DNA from: Hermatobates lingyangjiaoensis | Lineage: Eukaryota; Arthropoda; Insecta; Hemiptera; Hermatobatidae | Length of the DNA stretch: 64,000 bases | Reading direction: 5' to 3' | Assembly: GCA_026182355.1 (NCBI GenBank) | Contig: JAPFBL010000104.1 | Span: 1,729,501-1,793,500 of the forward strand | Shown here: positions 11,845 through 21,619 of the stretch, one piece after another | Numbering within the stretch: position 1 is the first letter of the stretch | How the letters are laid out: every line of letters begins with the position of its first letter | The notes under the pieces: model-generated | Told to the model about the DNA's origin: nothing | Databases searched by the model: none | What the model saw: the letters and a program-made list of their open reading frames with translations, nothing else | Translations under genes and position numbers: made by a program

Positions 11845-12966
11845 GATGCGATGTTGACCAATGGGAGTAGAGTTACAGGTCCAGGCGTAAGGTCCCAGTT
11901 GCCCGCTGCTCAGAAAAAAGCCTTTGCGTTCTGCCAATAGGTATAGAGGTTGCACAGTCCCTCTGTGTTAAATGATGTTTGGCAGAAAACATTAGCCTCA
12001 CTTTACAGTGAACTCCTGTTCCCTTTCTATTTTTGATTTTTGTGGTGGTTGGGTGTTGTTGTTGTTTACTATTTTCTGTTACGGATATTGCTGGATATTT
12101 AAATGATACTCTCGGTTGTTTACTGCGAAAAGCCGCCTTCATCTTCATGCCAACAGGGGTAGAGGTTGCACAGTCCCTCTTGATTATTAAGAGATGTTGA
12201 CACTGGAATCCAACTTCTTCTCGTAGAAACATCTTCAAGTTGTAGGTTTTGTATATTGTTCTCTTCGGTTTCTTATGTTCATGTTTTTTCTTCAGTTGAA
12301 TGTTATTGCTGCTATTGATGGGTGGCTGGTAGGTGATGAAAAGTTCTGCACTGTTAACCTGGTGGTGGTATTTGCGACATGTTTCAACCATTCTCTGGTT
12401 ATCTTCAGGCAAGGAAATGGCCCAGACGTTGGTCCTTATATACAGTTTACTATGGGTTGTCCGGGGAAAGGAATATGATTCGATGCGATGTTGACCAATG
12501 GGAGTAGAGTTACAGGTCCAGGCGTAAGGTCCCAGTTGCCCGCTGCTCAGAAAAAAGCCTTTGCGTTCTGCCAATAGGTATAGAGGTTGCACAGTCCCTC
12601 TGTGTTAAATGATGTTTGGCAGAAAACATTAGCCTCACTTTACAGTGAACTCCTGTTCCCTTTCTATTTTTGATTTTTGTGGTGGTTGGGTGTTGTTGTT
12701 GTTTACTATTTTCTGTTACGGATATTGCTGGATATTTAAATGATACTCTCGGTTGTTTACTGCGAAAAGCCGCCTTCATCTTCATGCCAACAGGGGTAGA
12801 GGTTGCACAGTCCCTCTTGATTATTAAGAGATGTTGACACTGGAATCCAACTTCTTCTCGTAGAAACATCTTCAAGTTGTAGGTTTTGTATATTGTTCTC
12901 TTCGGTTTCTTATGTTCATGTTTTTTCTTCAGTTGAATGTTATTGCTGCTATTGATGGGTGGCTCA
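11842..12966 (-). repeat. Tandem direct repeat, period 636 bp, with one hammerhead (Penelope-like or retrozyme-like)
   Basis: The segment starting TTCGATGCGATGTTGACC at 11842 recurs at 12478-12479. About 486 bp (11842-12330 and 12479-12966) are repeated with no difference that I can find by eye. About 150 bp (12331-12478) are present once, and these hold a hammerhead ribozyme on the minus strand. Both outer ends abut (TA)n. The layout, direct repeats around a single ribozyme segment, resembles the partial tandem terminal repeats of Penelope-like elements and the dimeric organisation of retrozymes. A long minus-strand open frame that runs through both repeats includes GGGACTGTGCAACCTCTA twice per unit. 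I see no protein family in it. Confidence 0.75.
12372..12412 (-). ncRNA. Type I hammerhead ribozyme
   Basis: On the minus strand: helix I strand TTGC, box CTGAAGA, one extra T, helix II AACCA/TGGTT with loop GAGAA, then GAAA. A minimal helix III follows (CATG closed by A-U), then the cleavage triplet GTC, and the helix I partner GCAA. Every core position expected of a hammerhead is present, and GUC is the classic cleavage site. This is one of the most complete cores in the window. Confidence 0.85.
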
Positions 12967-13030
12967 ATAGCATATATTTTATATATATATAAAAATATAT
13001 ATATATATATATATATATCTATATATATAC

Positions 13031-13268
13031 ATCAATGATCAAATCACAATAAGAAATGTAAAAACAAGACTAATATCTTTCAACCGTAACAAGCGGTCTT
13101 CGTCAGAGTCAAAAACCTAACTGAGTGTTTTTGACTCTGTTGTCAGTTGGGTTTTTGACTCTGACGAAGACCGCTTGTTACGGTTGGAAGATCTTAGTCT
13201 TGTTTTCCCATATCTTATTGTGGTTTGATCATTGATTGTTCTTTCACGTGTTTATTTGAAATCTTTTA
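13031..13268. repeat. Family A foldback: two hammerhead ends head to head
   Basis: A minus-strand hammerhead (13068-13110) and a plus-strand hammerhead (13157-13199) lie back to back around a short hinge at about 13115-13150. Outer arms run out to GATCAATGAT-type ends and TTTCACGTGTTTATTTGAAATC, then (TA)n. The plus copy has GGAA where GAAA is expected, and the minus copy carries TAATATC in place of TAAGATC. Each arm therefore has a lesion near the core. Confidence 0.85.
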
Positions 13269-13279
13269 TATATATAACA

Positions 13280-13400
13280 CTTAAAATAAATAGTGACATA
13301 GACTGAATCATATCAAAGACTCACTTTTAAAAAGTGAGTCTTTGTTATGTTTCAGTCTATGTGTCACTGTTTATTTTAAGTGTTATCTGTCCTGCCGGAC
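13280..13400. repeat. Family C foldback without ribozyme core
   Basis: ACACTTAAAATAAATAGTGA through AAAGACTCACTTTT is followed at once by its inverse (AAAAGTGAGTCTTTGTTATG through TTTATTTTAAGTGT). Then comes TGTCCTGCCGGACCG, the family C terminus. The ribozyme segment seen at 42540-42815 has been lost at the hinge. Confidence 0.8.
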
Positions 13401-13419
13401 CGTTTTTCGTTTATCATGT

Positions 13420-13462
<43 letters not shown>

Positions 13463-13489
13463 GTTAGCTTCAGCTACTCAAAGGGACTA

Positions 13490-13540
13490 CTGCTACCCGA
13501 TGACGACGACTGTCGAAATATCGTTGTGAGTCTTTTGTGT
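13490..13540 (+). ncRNA. Degraded hammerhead, family C-like
   Basis: CCCGATGACGACGACTGTCG is followed by AAATATCGTTGTGAGTC. This gives a box with one change (CCGATGA instead of CUGANGA), helix II GAC/GTC, GAAA and a UAUC cleavage site. It lies after the (TA)n tract at 13424-13460. Confidence 0.55.
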
Positions 13541-13619
13541 GTATCTTTATTTGTGTTTTTTCTCTTTCATGTGTTAACTATATATATATATATATATTGA
13601 AACAGTTTTCAGTTTATTT

Positions 13620-15585
13620 GATTTGTCTTTTCATATCAATAAGAATATTATTATATCGAATTACGCCTTTTTTGTTTATATTGTTTTCATATTATTTTAA
13701 ATGCCAAAAATTGCTTTGTAATGCGAGTAAATCAGAGTAGGAGTTCGGTCACGGAATGAATTAATCACATACTGGGAGGGTCAACTATATATATCAACAT
13801 GAATGAGAATAAAGATTTCTGCTCCTCTGGCAACCAGGAACATATATGGCAACTTATATACAAATATATAATCTTCAGTTCGCTAGCAGAGCACAATTTT
13901 CTGCCCATGTTTCAGTTGTTTTATTTATACTCACTCTTTTTTGATAAACTTCTAAAAGGATCATAAATTACCGGAAAATAAAAAAAATAACCACATAACA
14001 AGCACTGAAGTTACACAGTTACAGAAGTAAGTTTATTTGATAAAAGAAGTAAGTCCATTTGTTTATGCTATAATGTTGCCTATAGTGATAAATATTTGAA
14101 ATATATCAATATTAAATGATGATCGAAAGAAACAATGAAGGATGAAATATACTTTCAGTTCCTCATGTTCAATTCAGTGGGATTCAATCAGTACACCAGA
14201 TTTAAATCAACTCGTTTCTTCATCATCTACAATTTTCTTCTATTAAAAAAGAGATGATGTTGGGTAAATCAATCATAGTAGACGACATTCTCTTACTTTT
14301 AGATGTGGCATCTATAAGATTTAGAAATAAAGAGTATGGTTGTGACTGTAAGGAAAGCAGTATATTTAGACATAGAGAGATAGATAGAGAGGGAGAATAA
14401 GGAAGACAGAGAACGACAGTCAGCAAATGTGAGAAGGGGACAGATAGAAAGAGTGGGTGAGGCAAACAGATATAAAATGAATTCGCATAAATGTGCTGAG
14501 TGAGAATGTGTAATAGTGTTAGTAAGAGTGAAAAAGAAATGCAATGTATGAATAAATATAAAGGTGCTTTATTAAATTGTATATGTGTGTGTATTTGTTA
14601 GGTATATTGAGTTGGCTGTTGAGTAGTCGATCTGATGTTAGGCCTAGCTAGGGTGCACCATTGACCACTTTGTTTTGTCCCACAAGCATCCCCGTAGAGC
14701 GAGTATGTTTTACCACGACAGACCATTGCTTTGTGTGCACTGTTCCATTTGACAGTTGGCTTCTTCTCCAAGCACACTCTCTCATTCTCTCTCTAGCTTC
14801 AATAAGAAGCCCAACAGCCCATTCCTTTCAAGATGAATTACTGTGTTGAGTAACTCTACCACGTCTCCATTAATCTTCATCCTCTCTTAACAGATGCTCT
14901 TTACTTTTGACTCCATCAGAGTTATATTCATTTACACTTCCTTCACCACCTTTAAATTGCTCTTATAATTTACCTTTATCAATCTTTACCTTATTAAATT
15001 CTCCATAGTATGAATCTGTAGCAATGAACGTCACCTCTGCTATTACTGAATTTATTATTCTGATCCCTATGTATTCGTTCTACGTTCACTTAATTTTGTC
15101 ACCCAAATGCGTTATGAGTTAATCGATTTTCATATTAAAAAAAACACAATTCGAAATTAAATATTTATAGAATTACTTCAAGAAGATGTTTGAATCAATA
15201 ACTCTTTTTGGGTTAGAACGATAATCAATGTACCCTTCCCATGTTTAAAATTTACAAGCATATAATATCGTATACACTTCACAATCAGTAAATCCATCAA
15301 ATTTTTCTTAATACAATATCTTCATACTATACTCCACTTATAGTGAAATAACAAAATCTTCTCTATTTCAGTTAACGGCTTTCAAGCATACCTGAAACCT
15401 TTGTCACCTTATCTCCTATATGCCTGCCTATCCTCTTTCGCAAGGGATCAGTTTCCTACTAGTTGTTTTCACTTGACCAACCCGTCAGTACCACTTCCTT
15501 GGGTATGTCTTGAATTCTCTTAATTGAACTTTTATTTTTTATTATTTCACTGTAATTTTTGTAACTGATTAGATTGAATTTGTAT
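13620..15585. other. Intronic stretch, no gene recognised
   Basis: Purine-rich short repeats (GATAGAGAGGGAGAATAAGG) lie at about 14370-14460. A slightly GC-richer patch at 14640-14850 has no recognisable motif or splice-bounded frame. Confidence 0.45.
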
Positions 15586-15589
15586 TATA

Positions 15590-15688
15590 GTGTCTTCCTG
15601 ATGATGAACACAAAGTGTTCGAAACGCGTTGAATAAAACTTCATTTGTGTGGAGACTTTTGTTGGTTTATCCATTTTACCTCAGAATT
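15590..15688 (+). repeat. Family F Penelope-like end with intact-looking hammerhead
   Basis: The hammerhead is at 15595-15633: helix I TTC/GAA, box CTGATGA, one extra T, helix II GAACAC/GTGTTC with loop AAA, then GAAA, short helix III CGCG, and cleavage after GTT at 15630. The unit continues CTTCATTTGTGTGGAGACTT and ends TTTACCTCAGAAT. The same end is found as a foldback at 34291-34370. The perfect six-pair helix II and canonical box suggest a recent or active copy. Confidence 0.85.
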
Positions 15689-15699
15689 TATGAATGTGT

Positions 15700-16780
15700 T
15701 TGTATTTAAATGTTTTCATTATACAAAATAAGCAAAGTGTACTGAACAAATAAAGTAGGAATAATAATAATATTAATATGAATAAGTAATATAACAGACA
15801 AATAATATATTCTAAAAATGAGTAAATAACTAGTTAATTAAATAAGTTATTTTATTTTAAGTATTGTAAAAAATTGAAATAATAAGGACTGAGACTTGTA
15901 GCATCTCATTTCCCAATGAAGTTTAATCTGTTGTTATTCTGATGTACTTATGGTAACATGTGATTTCGGATTTGATAAGAGAACAGTAATTGAAACTGTT
16001 TCATGAGTGATCGTATAGAATCCAACAAGAAGGTTATTTCGTATGAAGTCAACACAATTTGTATGAACATTTATTGAATGACTCAGGTTAACAAAAGCCA
16101 AACCAACTCCATACCGTTAACAGGATTTGGAGGCATGGGAGATATTTTGGAAAAGAAGTCCTTCAGTTTTTCTGTTTTTAATATAATTAAAAATTTGTTG
16201 TATACAATTAGACTGGGATACAGGGTTACTTCATAGTATCAGTTGGTGAAGATAATTAAAATGAAAGGTTGCTGAATAATGGTACAATTTATGAGAAATT
16301 ATCGCTAGAATTAACAATTATTCATGGTTACATCAATGTCAAGGAAAATAAAAGTCTGTTGGAAAACTGGTGATTGAAACTGATGGAGGAGTAGATATCT
16401 TGGAAAAACTGTAGGGAAATTCCTAAGTTTTAATTTATTAAACCAAGAGATGTCTTTGTAACGGATAAATAGAAGAGCTGGAATTACGACTGTCAGTTTC
16501 ATTACGGTTTCCGTTTCAAGTGCTTAATCAGATCCTTGTTCGCAATACTCGTGTAGATTAAGATGGTTAGAAATATCTCTTAAATTACCAAGTGTAATTT
16601 GCATGACCTCGGTGGTACCAGAACAACTCCAGCACCCAAATGTTATCTTTTTTTTTTTTAATTTAATATAAGGAAAGTACACCTATCATGAAAAAATTGG
16701 ATCTTCAGATTTTACTGTTTACTGTTTTGTGTTCTTCAAAGAACATTCTTGAGGTTTTAAGACGTTTTCTCTGTTTGTAT
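15700..16780. other. Intronic stretch, nothing recognised
   Basis: AT-rich, with stops in all frames. No splice-bounded segment or repeat recognised. Confidence 0.45.
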
Positions 16781-16830
16781 ATATATGCAGAAAAAACACA
16801 ATAAATAAACACGTGATGCAATCAATGAAG

Positions 16831-16876
<46 letters not shown>

Positions 16877-16909
16877 ATGATCAAACCACAATAAGAAATG
16901 GGAAAACAA

Positions 16910-16952
16910 GACTAAGATCTTTCAACCGTAACAAGCGGTCTTCGTCAGAGTC
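16910..16952 (-). ncRNA. Type I hammerhead ribozyme, family A
   Basis: This is the mirror copy of the plus-strand core: helix I GACT/AGTC, box CTGACGA, helix II ACCG/CGGT with loop CTTGTTA, GAAA, GATC, and a TT cleavage site. Confidence 0.8.
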
Positions 16953-16975
16953 AAAAACCCAACAGTTGGTTTTTT

Positions 16976-17018
16976 GACTCTGACGAAGACCGCTTGTTAC
17001 GGTTGAAAGATCTTAGTC
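16976..17018 (+). ncRNA. Type I hammerhead ribozyme, family A
   Basis: Helix I GACT (16976-16979) pairs with AGTC (17015-17018). The box is CTGACGA, helix II is ACCG/CGGT with a seven-base loop, and GAAA is at 17005-17008. Helix III is just GATC closed by A-U, with cleavage expected after TT at 17014. Helix I can extend beyond an internal U-rich loop through TGGG/CCCA. Very short helix III is a known trait of ribozymes in Penelope-like elements. Confidence 0.82.
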
Positions 17019-17079
17019 TTGTTTTCCCATTTCTTATTGTGGTTTGATCATTGATTGTTGTTTCACGTGCTTATGTGAA

Positions 17080-17143
<64 letters not shown>

Positions 17144-17149
17144 TTGAGT

Positions 17150-17510
17150 GCATGTGAACGTATGTTTGAGAAAATAAAAAAAAAATTAAAAATTGCTTTC
17201 ACATAGAAATGATTTTATAATATAGGTTTAATGAATAAAACTAATGTTTAATTCTATTGATGACAATCTCGAATTAATAATTCTAACAACTCAATGATAT
17301 TTTTGAGATAGACTTCGTTAAAATTACGTAAATATGTTACGTTAAAATAAAAAGATGAAAGTTGTTTACGATTCTCCGCAAATAATAATCTACTTTTATG
17401 CTAGTTCGAGAAGTTCAATTTCAGTAAAAAATCAATCATCTTCATTCATGCGAACTGTTTACTGTAGATAGTTGCTTCAATAACGTAACTAATCAATAAA
17501 CTGCAATAGC
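17150..17510. other. Intronic stretch, nothing recognised
   Basis: AT-rich sequence between the microsatellite and the 5S-like segment, with no feature seen. Confidence 0.4.
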
Positions 17511-17514
17511 CAAG

Positions 17515-17610
17515 TTAAATACAGCTGTCCTGCTTAGATCACCGAAGTTAAGCAACATTGAGATTAGTGATTTTTTTGGATGGATGGCAATTGGCAACCC
17601 TGCATGAGGT
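17515..17610 (+). pseudogene. 5S rRNA-derived sequence (pseudogene or 5S-type SINE head)
   Basis: GATCACCGAAGTTAAGCAAC matches the most conserved internal part of animal 5S rRNA, which includes the box A promoter region. TTGGATGGATGGC then follows, where 5S has CTTGGATGGGTGACC, and GCAACCCTGC follows where GGGAACACCG is expected. The 5' quarter is poorly matched, and the spacer between box A and box C is altered (GAGATTAGTGATTTTTTT). It is therefore not a functional 5S gene. It could be an isolated pseudogene or the head of a 5S-derived SINE. I cannot see a clear SINE body. Confidence 0.7.
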
Positions 17611-17791
17611 TTACTCACGGTTAATTGGTACAGAATTATGAAGATAAACATAATTTACGCCCTGAATAAACTTGTACAGTAAAACCTGGAAGGAGAATGT
17701 TGGTGAAGAAATATAAAAACTTATTAAGTCATACCTAACGGTTTGTTTTTAATGTACATTGGTTTCAAAAATGTATAATATGATTACATAC

Positions 17792-18166
17792 CTTAATATT
17801 GATACAACATGGTGGTAGTAACCGTGAATATGAATGAGTCCAACGTTCTGGTAGAGAATGCCCACTAGGAGCATTGCGACGAGCGGTGGCATTGCAAGAA
17901 GGGAGAAGAGCCAGCCAGCCAAGTATGCTGAGATGCAGAGGAATGCTATGCGGAAGAGCTGGCCCCCTGGCGCGGCGTCTGGCCCCAGCACAGAGAAGAG
18001 CACGCCCCAGGCGAGGAGGACGAGCATGACGAGGGCCGTGATGCGGGCGACGTGTCGGTAGGTCGGACAGAAGGGATAGGGGCACACGGACTGCCAGCAA
18101 GCCGGCTCCCAGCCGGGGCCACTTTCTTTCTGCCGACACTTATTGCAGAGAAGGTACCACCAGGAG
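17792..18166 (-). CDS. SLC9B: SLC9B/NHA-type Na+/H+ antiporter, exon with first membrane segments
   Basis: This 375-nt minus-strand exon lies between a strong acceptor (CTAAATTTTCAG, AG at 18168-18167) and donor (TTAAG|GTATGT, GT at 17791-17790). It encodes a Cys/Trp-rich juxtamembrane stretch (SSWWYLLCNKCRQKESG, then ACWQSVCPYPFCP). A first helix follows (ITALVMLVLLAWGVLFSVLG), then the family phrase PGGQLFRIAFL. A second helix (LAGWLFSLLAMPPLVAMLLV) leads to GILYQNVG. In SLC9B/NHA antiporters the order is helix, LPGGxLF, helix, LPxLLGMLLAGFxxRN, which fits. The exon is strikingly GC-rich, especially at third codon positions, against AT-rich introns. The incoming phase (one base, AG+C = Ser) matches the exon at 27038-27119, and the outgoing AG joins the exon at 5066-5248. 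Confidence 0.92.
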
Positions 18167-18264
18167 CTGAAAATTTAGAAAAACATTTTAATCAAAAAGT
18201 CCTAATTTGTAGTCAAATACTATAGTTCTTTTGGCTATAAATACGACATAGGTATCAGATAATC

Positions 18265-18600
18265 TATGTTGCTTCTTTACTATAAGGAATGAAAAAATCG
18301 ATGTTCAAATTTTGACAGAATTGCTTGTTTTGAGGTCCCCAAAGTCATTTTATGACTTTTTTTTTATGATATCTATGTGTGTGGGTAGGTGGGTAAGTGT
18401 GTTTCCAAAAGATATTTTTCACGCTACAGTTTACAATCTTTGATGGATCAAATTAATATTTTACAAATATAAGGCCATCATAGTGTAGACATACCCTGTT
18501 GTTTGGGACTAATCAAGCATGATAAGAAAGTTACTTTTTTTGTCATAATTGTTTATTAGACAATTTTTCTTTTCCTAAAGTACTAATCCTAGTAGTCATA
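18265..18600 (+). mobile_element. Truncated, diverged copy of the Helentron-like element
   Basis: CTTTACTATAAG at the left end, then TTTTGAGGTCCCCAAAGTCA, a (GGGT)-rich patch, CACGCTACAGTTTACAATCT, TTTGATGGATCAA and GTTGTTTGGGACTAATCAAG all follow the order of the element at 24631. The copy breaks off near 18600 and is substantially diverged, so it is older than the two long copies. Confidence 0.75.
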
Positions 18601-18689
18601 TCCCAAGATGGACGAGAGTGACTACCTGCACACTATGTCAAATCTGTTTAAAACAAGAATATGAATAGAAACAAGTGAAAGTGGACTGA

Positions 18690-18880
18690 TGAAACATTTC
18701 CTGAATGATCCCCAACTGGTCTCTGTACCAGTGCGCTTGGTTTTCCTCTCTTATCTCTCTTGATAACAGTTCAAACCAAACATTAGAGACTGTAATTGTG
18801 TGTTTAAAGTTTGTCTATGATTCTTCATCTACAATGAATTTTATTTGTCCGTTTGGCATCATACATTCAGCGATAAGTGT
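18690..18880 (+). repeat. Family E Penelope-like end, degraded
   Basis: CTGTACCAGTGCGCTTGG, TATCTCTCTTGATAACAG, TTAGAGACTGTAATTG and AGTTTGTCTATGATTC follow the order of the family E unit at 36150-36310. The ribozyme-like box is decayed to TTGATAA. Confidence 0.65.
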
Positions 18881-18969
18881 GTATATGTATATACGAATGT
18901 TTTCCAATCCCGACCACATATATTTAACACTATTTTTCTTTCTTATCGAGGTTTGGTCTAGCTTTAAAA

Positions 18970-19200
18970 ATTCAACACCTTTAAACCGACGTTTCGTCTA
19001 TATTTGTAGACATCTGAAGATTTTAGCAAAATAAAATTTTATTAGTTCTCAGTCAGTTGTTCACGTTTATATTAAACACTCATTGCAAAAGTTTTGTTTT
19101 TTTTTAATAAAACCTTTATCATAGGCAGATATATAAAATCTTGAAACAGAAAAACTTAAAATTTTACATTAGATTTTTTTTTGTAACAAGAAAACATTTT
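18970..19200. repeat. Degraded Penelope-like ends (hammerhead relic and family B piece)
   Basis: The minus strand of 18985-19025 reads CAGATGTCTACAAATATAGA and then CGAAACGTCGG: helix II GTCTA/TAGAC, GAAA and CGUC are present, but the box is mutated. Next to it, 19040-19160 is a family B end (TTCTCAGTCAGTTGTTCACG, CATTGCAAAAGTTTTG, AAAACCTTTATCATAGGC). Confidence 0.6.
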
Positions 19201-19209
19201 ACACATTTC

Positions 19210-20750
19210 AACAACTCTCTAGTTTGGATAAACAAGTGACGTAAAGATGATGAAACCAATTTCATGTGATCTTTTCTTATCAACTGGATCAATACCATTA
19301 TAAATCTGGGAAACACTCATGGAAGTACTCTCTTAGTCAAGATCAACTCTGCTGTACGTATGCAGTCACAGAGTGAATGTAACAGATAGGTAGTGGATAC
19401 CTGTGGAGTACTTCATACAAGTAAACGCCTCAAAATTCTAGGATATCAGAAAATTTCTAGGATACCTTTGTAATTTATTGCATTAGTAAATGATATCCTC
19501 CTTTCCAATAGACTGGAGGAGGAGATGCTTGAGCGGTTTTGTTCGTTGTCCATGTTCAAGTAGTACTAATCAGGTTACTGTGTCAAGGGTTTATATAATA
19601 TCAAACAATATGTGTCTATATCCATGACGATGTTTCATTTCGTATTATTACCCGTCAAGTTGTATTTATTCTATTTATTTAATTTGATTCCATTATTCTT
19701 TAATTTATCATTGTTATATCCCCCTATTTTGTGCTACCAAGGGTCTATTCGAAATATACAAATTATTATAACACTGAAATATAAAACTTAGAGTTTCTAT
19801 GCTCTCTTTAGAGGTAAAATAATCAAAAAATAAGTTGATTATTTCACTTAATAATAATACAAAGTTGTATTTGTTATGTGTTATTAGTTTTAATTAATTT
19901 TTTTAAACTTATTGTATATCATTATATATGAATTTTCTCACTTGATGGTATCTTGATATTATGTTGTTTCCTATAAATTTTAACTCGGTATCCGACAAAA
20001 AAGTTTCTTGTACTTGATTTAAAGAAAAATTTAGCTTTGACGTGAGATAGAGGAACAAGGGCATGGTTAGGGAGCCTTTAAAGAGTTTACAGAGGTAGCC
20101 AAGTCACGAGACAACCACAAAACAAATCCAACTAAACCAACAAAAAAAACTCCACTGTCGCATATTTTTATCCCTCTTGTCTGGATCATTGTTTTTTTTT
20201 CTCTCACATTTGTAAGAGCAATTTCAAGCAAGCATGTGTTGAAAAGATTTTCCTCCATTTTATGAGTCAGACTGATATTATGCATAAACTTTTCCAATCA
20301 TTCATTTATATAAAAACTTTAGAGACAACATTTCACTTTTGTTTAATGATTTCTTTCTGTCTTCGAAATAAAACTCAGTTTCAAATCAACTATCTTGTTA
20401 TTTAAATATAATTTTAAAACATGTATGGTTTTTTATATATGAATTAAATTTAAATTATCTAAACATGATTTCCTGACCAAATACTCTCACATCTTTTACA
20501 TTAAGGTAAAATGAATGTACGAGTATATAGAATGAAGAGAAGGTAGCTTACTGCTACGAGCTGAAGCTAAAGTAAATCCTAGTTATATAGTTCAAAGAAA
20601 AAAGTTATATTTCTAGTTTTTATATTGAAGAAATCTTGGGGTTTTTGGTGCCAGTTTTGAAGCGCTGTAGACTAATAATATATCACTACAATGGGTTTAC
20701 GAATTATCTTGTTCAAAGGTATTTCAAGAGTTATCTGTTACATAGATACA
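19210..20750. other. Intronic stretch, nothing recognised
   Basis: AT-rich. Short frames here, such as 20067-20297, lack splice sites and family motifs. Confidence 0.45.
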
Positions 20751-20756
20751 TATATA

Positions 20757-20905
20757 AAAAGATTTCACATAAACACATGAAATAACAATCAATGATCATT
20801 GATTTTCAGTTGGGTTTTTCACTCTGACGAAGACAGCTTGTCACGGTTGAATGATCTTAGTCTTGTTTTTCCATTTTCTTATCGTGGTTTGATCATAGAT
20901 ACATA
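20757..20905 (+). repeat. Family A Penelope-like end, degraded hammerhead
   Basis: It starts with an inverted terminal piece (GATTTCACATAAACACATGA) and continues with a plus-strand ribozyme region: CTCTGACGAAGACAGCTTG, then CACGGTTGAATGATC. Helix II has a mismatch (ACAG/CGGT), and GAAA has become GAAT. Confidence 0.8.
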
Positions 20906-20989
20906 TGTGGTACGGATTATCACATTTCAATACACCATCCACTCTCATCAGAACAGGGTATTATGCAAGTGCACAAAGTAACTCTTAAC

Positions 20990-21200
20990 TACTGACGTGG
21001 ATGGCTTAAGTGAAACGTTCTTAAGAGCTGTTACCATTAAGTGGCTGATGGCCACAGTCAACAACACAGGCTAGGTTGATAGCCTTGCTATCTGGCATGA
21101 AGTAAGGGGAGCCAATCAACCATTACTAGATATCACCAGTACTAAAAATACTTGGCCTAAATCCCTGTAAAGTTATTGGCTAATAAAAACACGTTCAGAT
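20990..21200. other. GC-richer island of unknown origin
   Basis: GAAACGTTCTTAAGAGCTGT through AAGGGGAGCCAATCAACC stands out from its AT-rich surroundings. It has no open frame, splice signal or element signature that I recognise. A degraded repeat is likely. Confidence 0.3.
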
Positions 21201-21480
21201 CTTCTGTTTTTTTAATTTTGATATATTTATGACTTTGCTAAATTCAACAATATAAACAATTAAAGTAGTGCGGTGCAAATTATTAAAAATATTTATAAAA
21301 AAACAAAGTAACATCCGTAAACATAAACTACTTGAAACATAAAGAGCAGAAAAGAGAAATACAAATAGAAAATGTAGATAAAAGAGAATTCTTTTGGTAT
21401 TTCCTTCTTATTTCTTTAAGGCATTATACCACGGCAGCAATCATTCGGATACACATCGACTATCCCATATACATTGTCAT

Positions 21481-21537
21481 GCACACACACACACGCACAC
21501 ACATACACTCACGCACACATTCACACACACACACACT

Positions 21538-21581
<44 letters not shown>
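21481..21581. repeat. (CA)n microsatellite, imperfect
   Basis: CA repeats interrupted by CG, CT and TA dinucleotides, ending in a pure run at 21541-21578. Confidence 0.95.
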
Positions 21582-21582
<1 letters not shown>

Positions 21583-21619
21583 AATTGTCATCATAACAAA
21601 TATTCTAAAACGGTCATTA

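Larger units (their letters stand above)
16783..17082. repeat. Family A foldback with two intact hammerhead cores, flanked by (TA)n
   Basis: This is the best family A pair. A minus-strand core (16910-16952) and plus-strand core (16976-17018) face away from a hinge at about 16955-16970, with arms near-identical out to TTATTGTGGTTTGATCATTG. A further terminal scrap (ACAATAAATAAACACGTGAT) lies at about 16798, across a (TA)n tract. A (TA)n then (TG)n tract follows from 17084 to about 17145. Confidence 0.9.

Noticed and set aside
11873..12875. Long minus-strand open frames (239 and 121 aa) through the 636-bp repeat
   Set aside because: They run through both tandem units and across the ribozyme, with no family motif. 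The openness is explained by repetition of one chance frame.
14223..14544. Ser/Leu-rich minus frames in a purine-rich patch
   Set aside because: Low-complexity GAGATAGA-type DNA translated; no motif.
17765..18139. Arg/Leu-rich frame overlapping the antiporter exon on the same strand (124 aa), and a plus-strand frame at 17858-18061
   Set aside because: Shadow frames of the GC-rich SLC9B exon; only the chosen frame matches the family and the splice phases.
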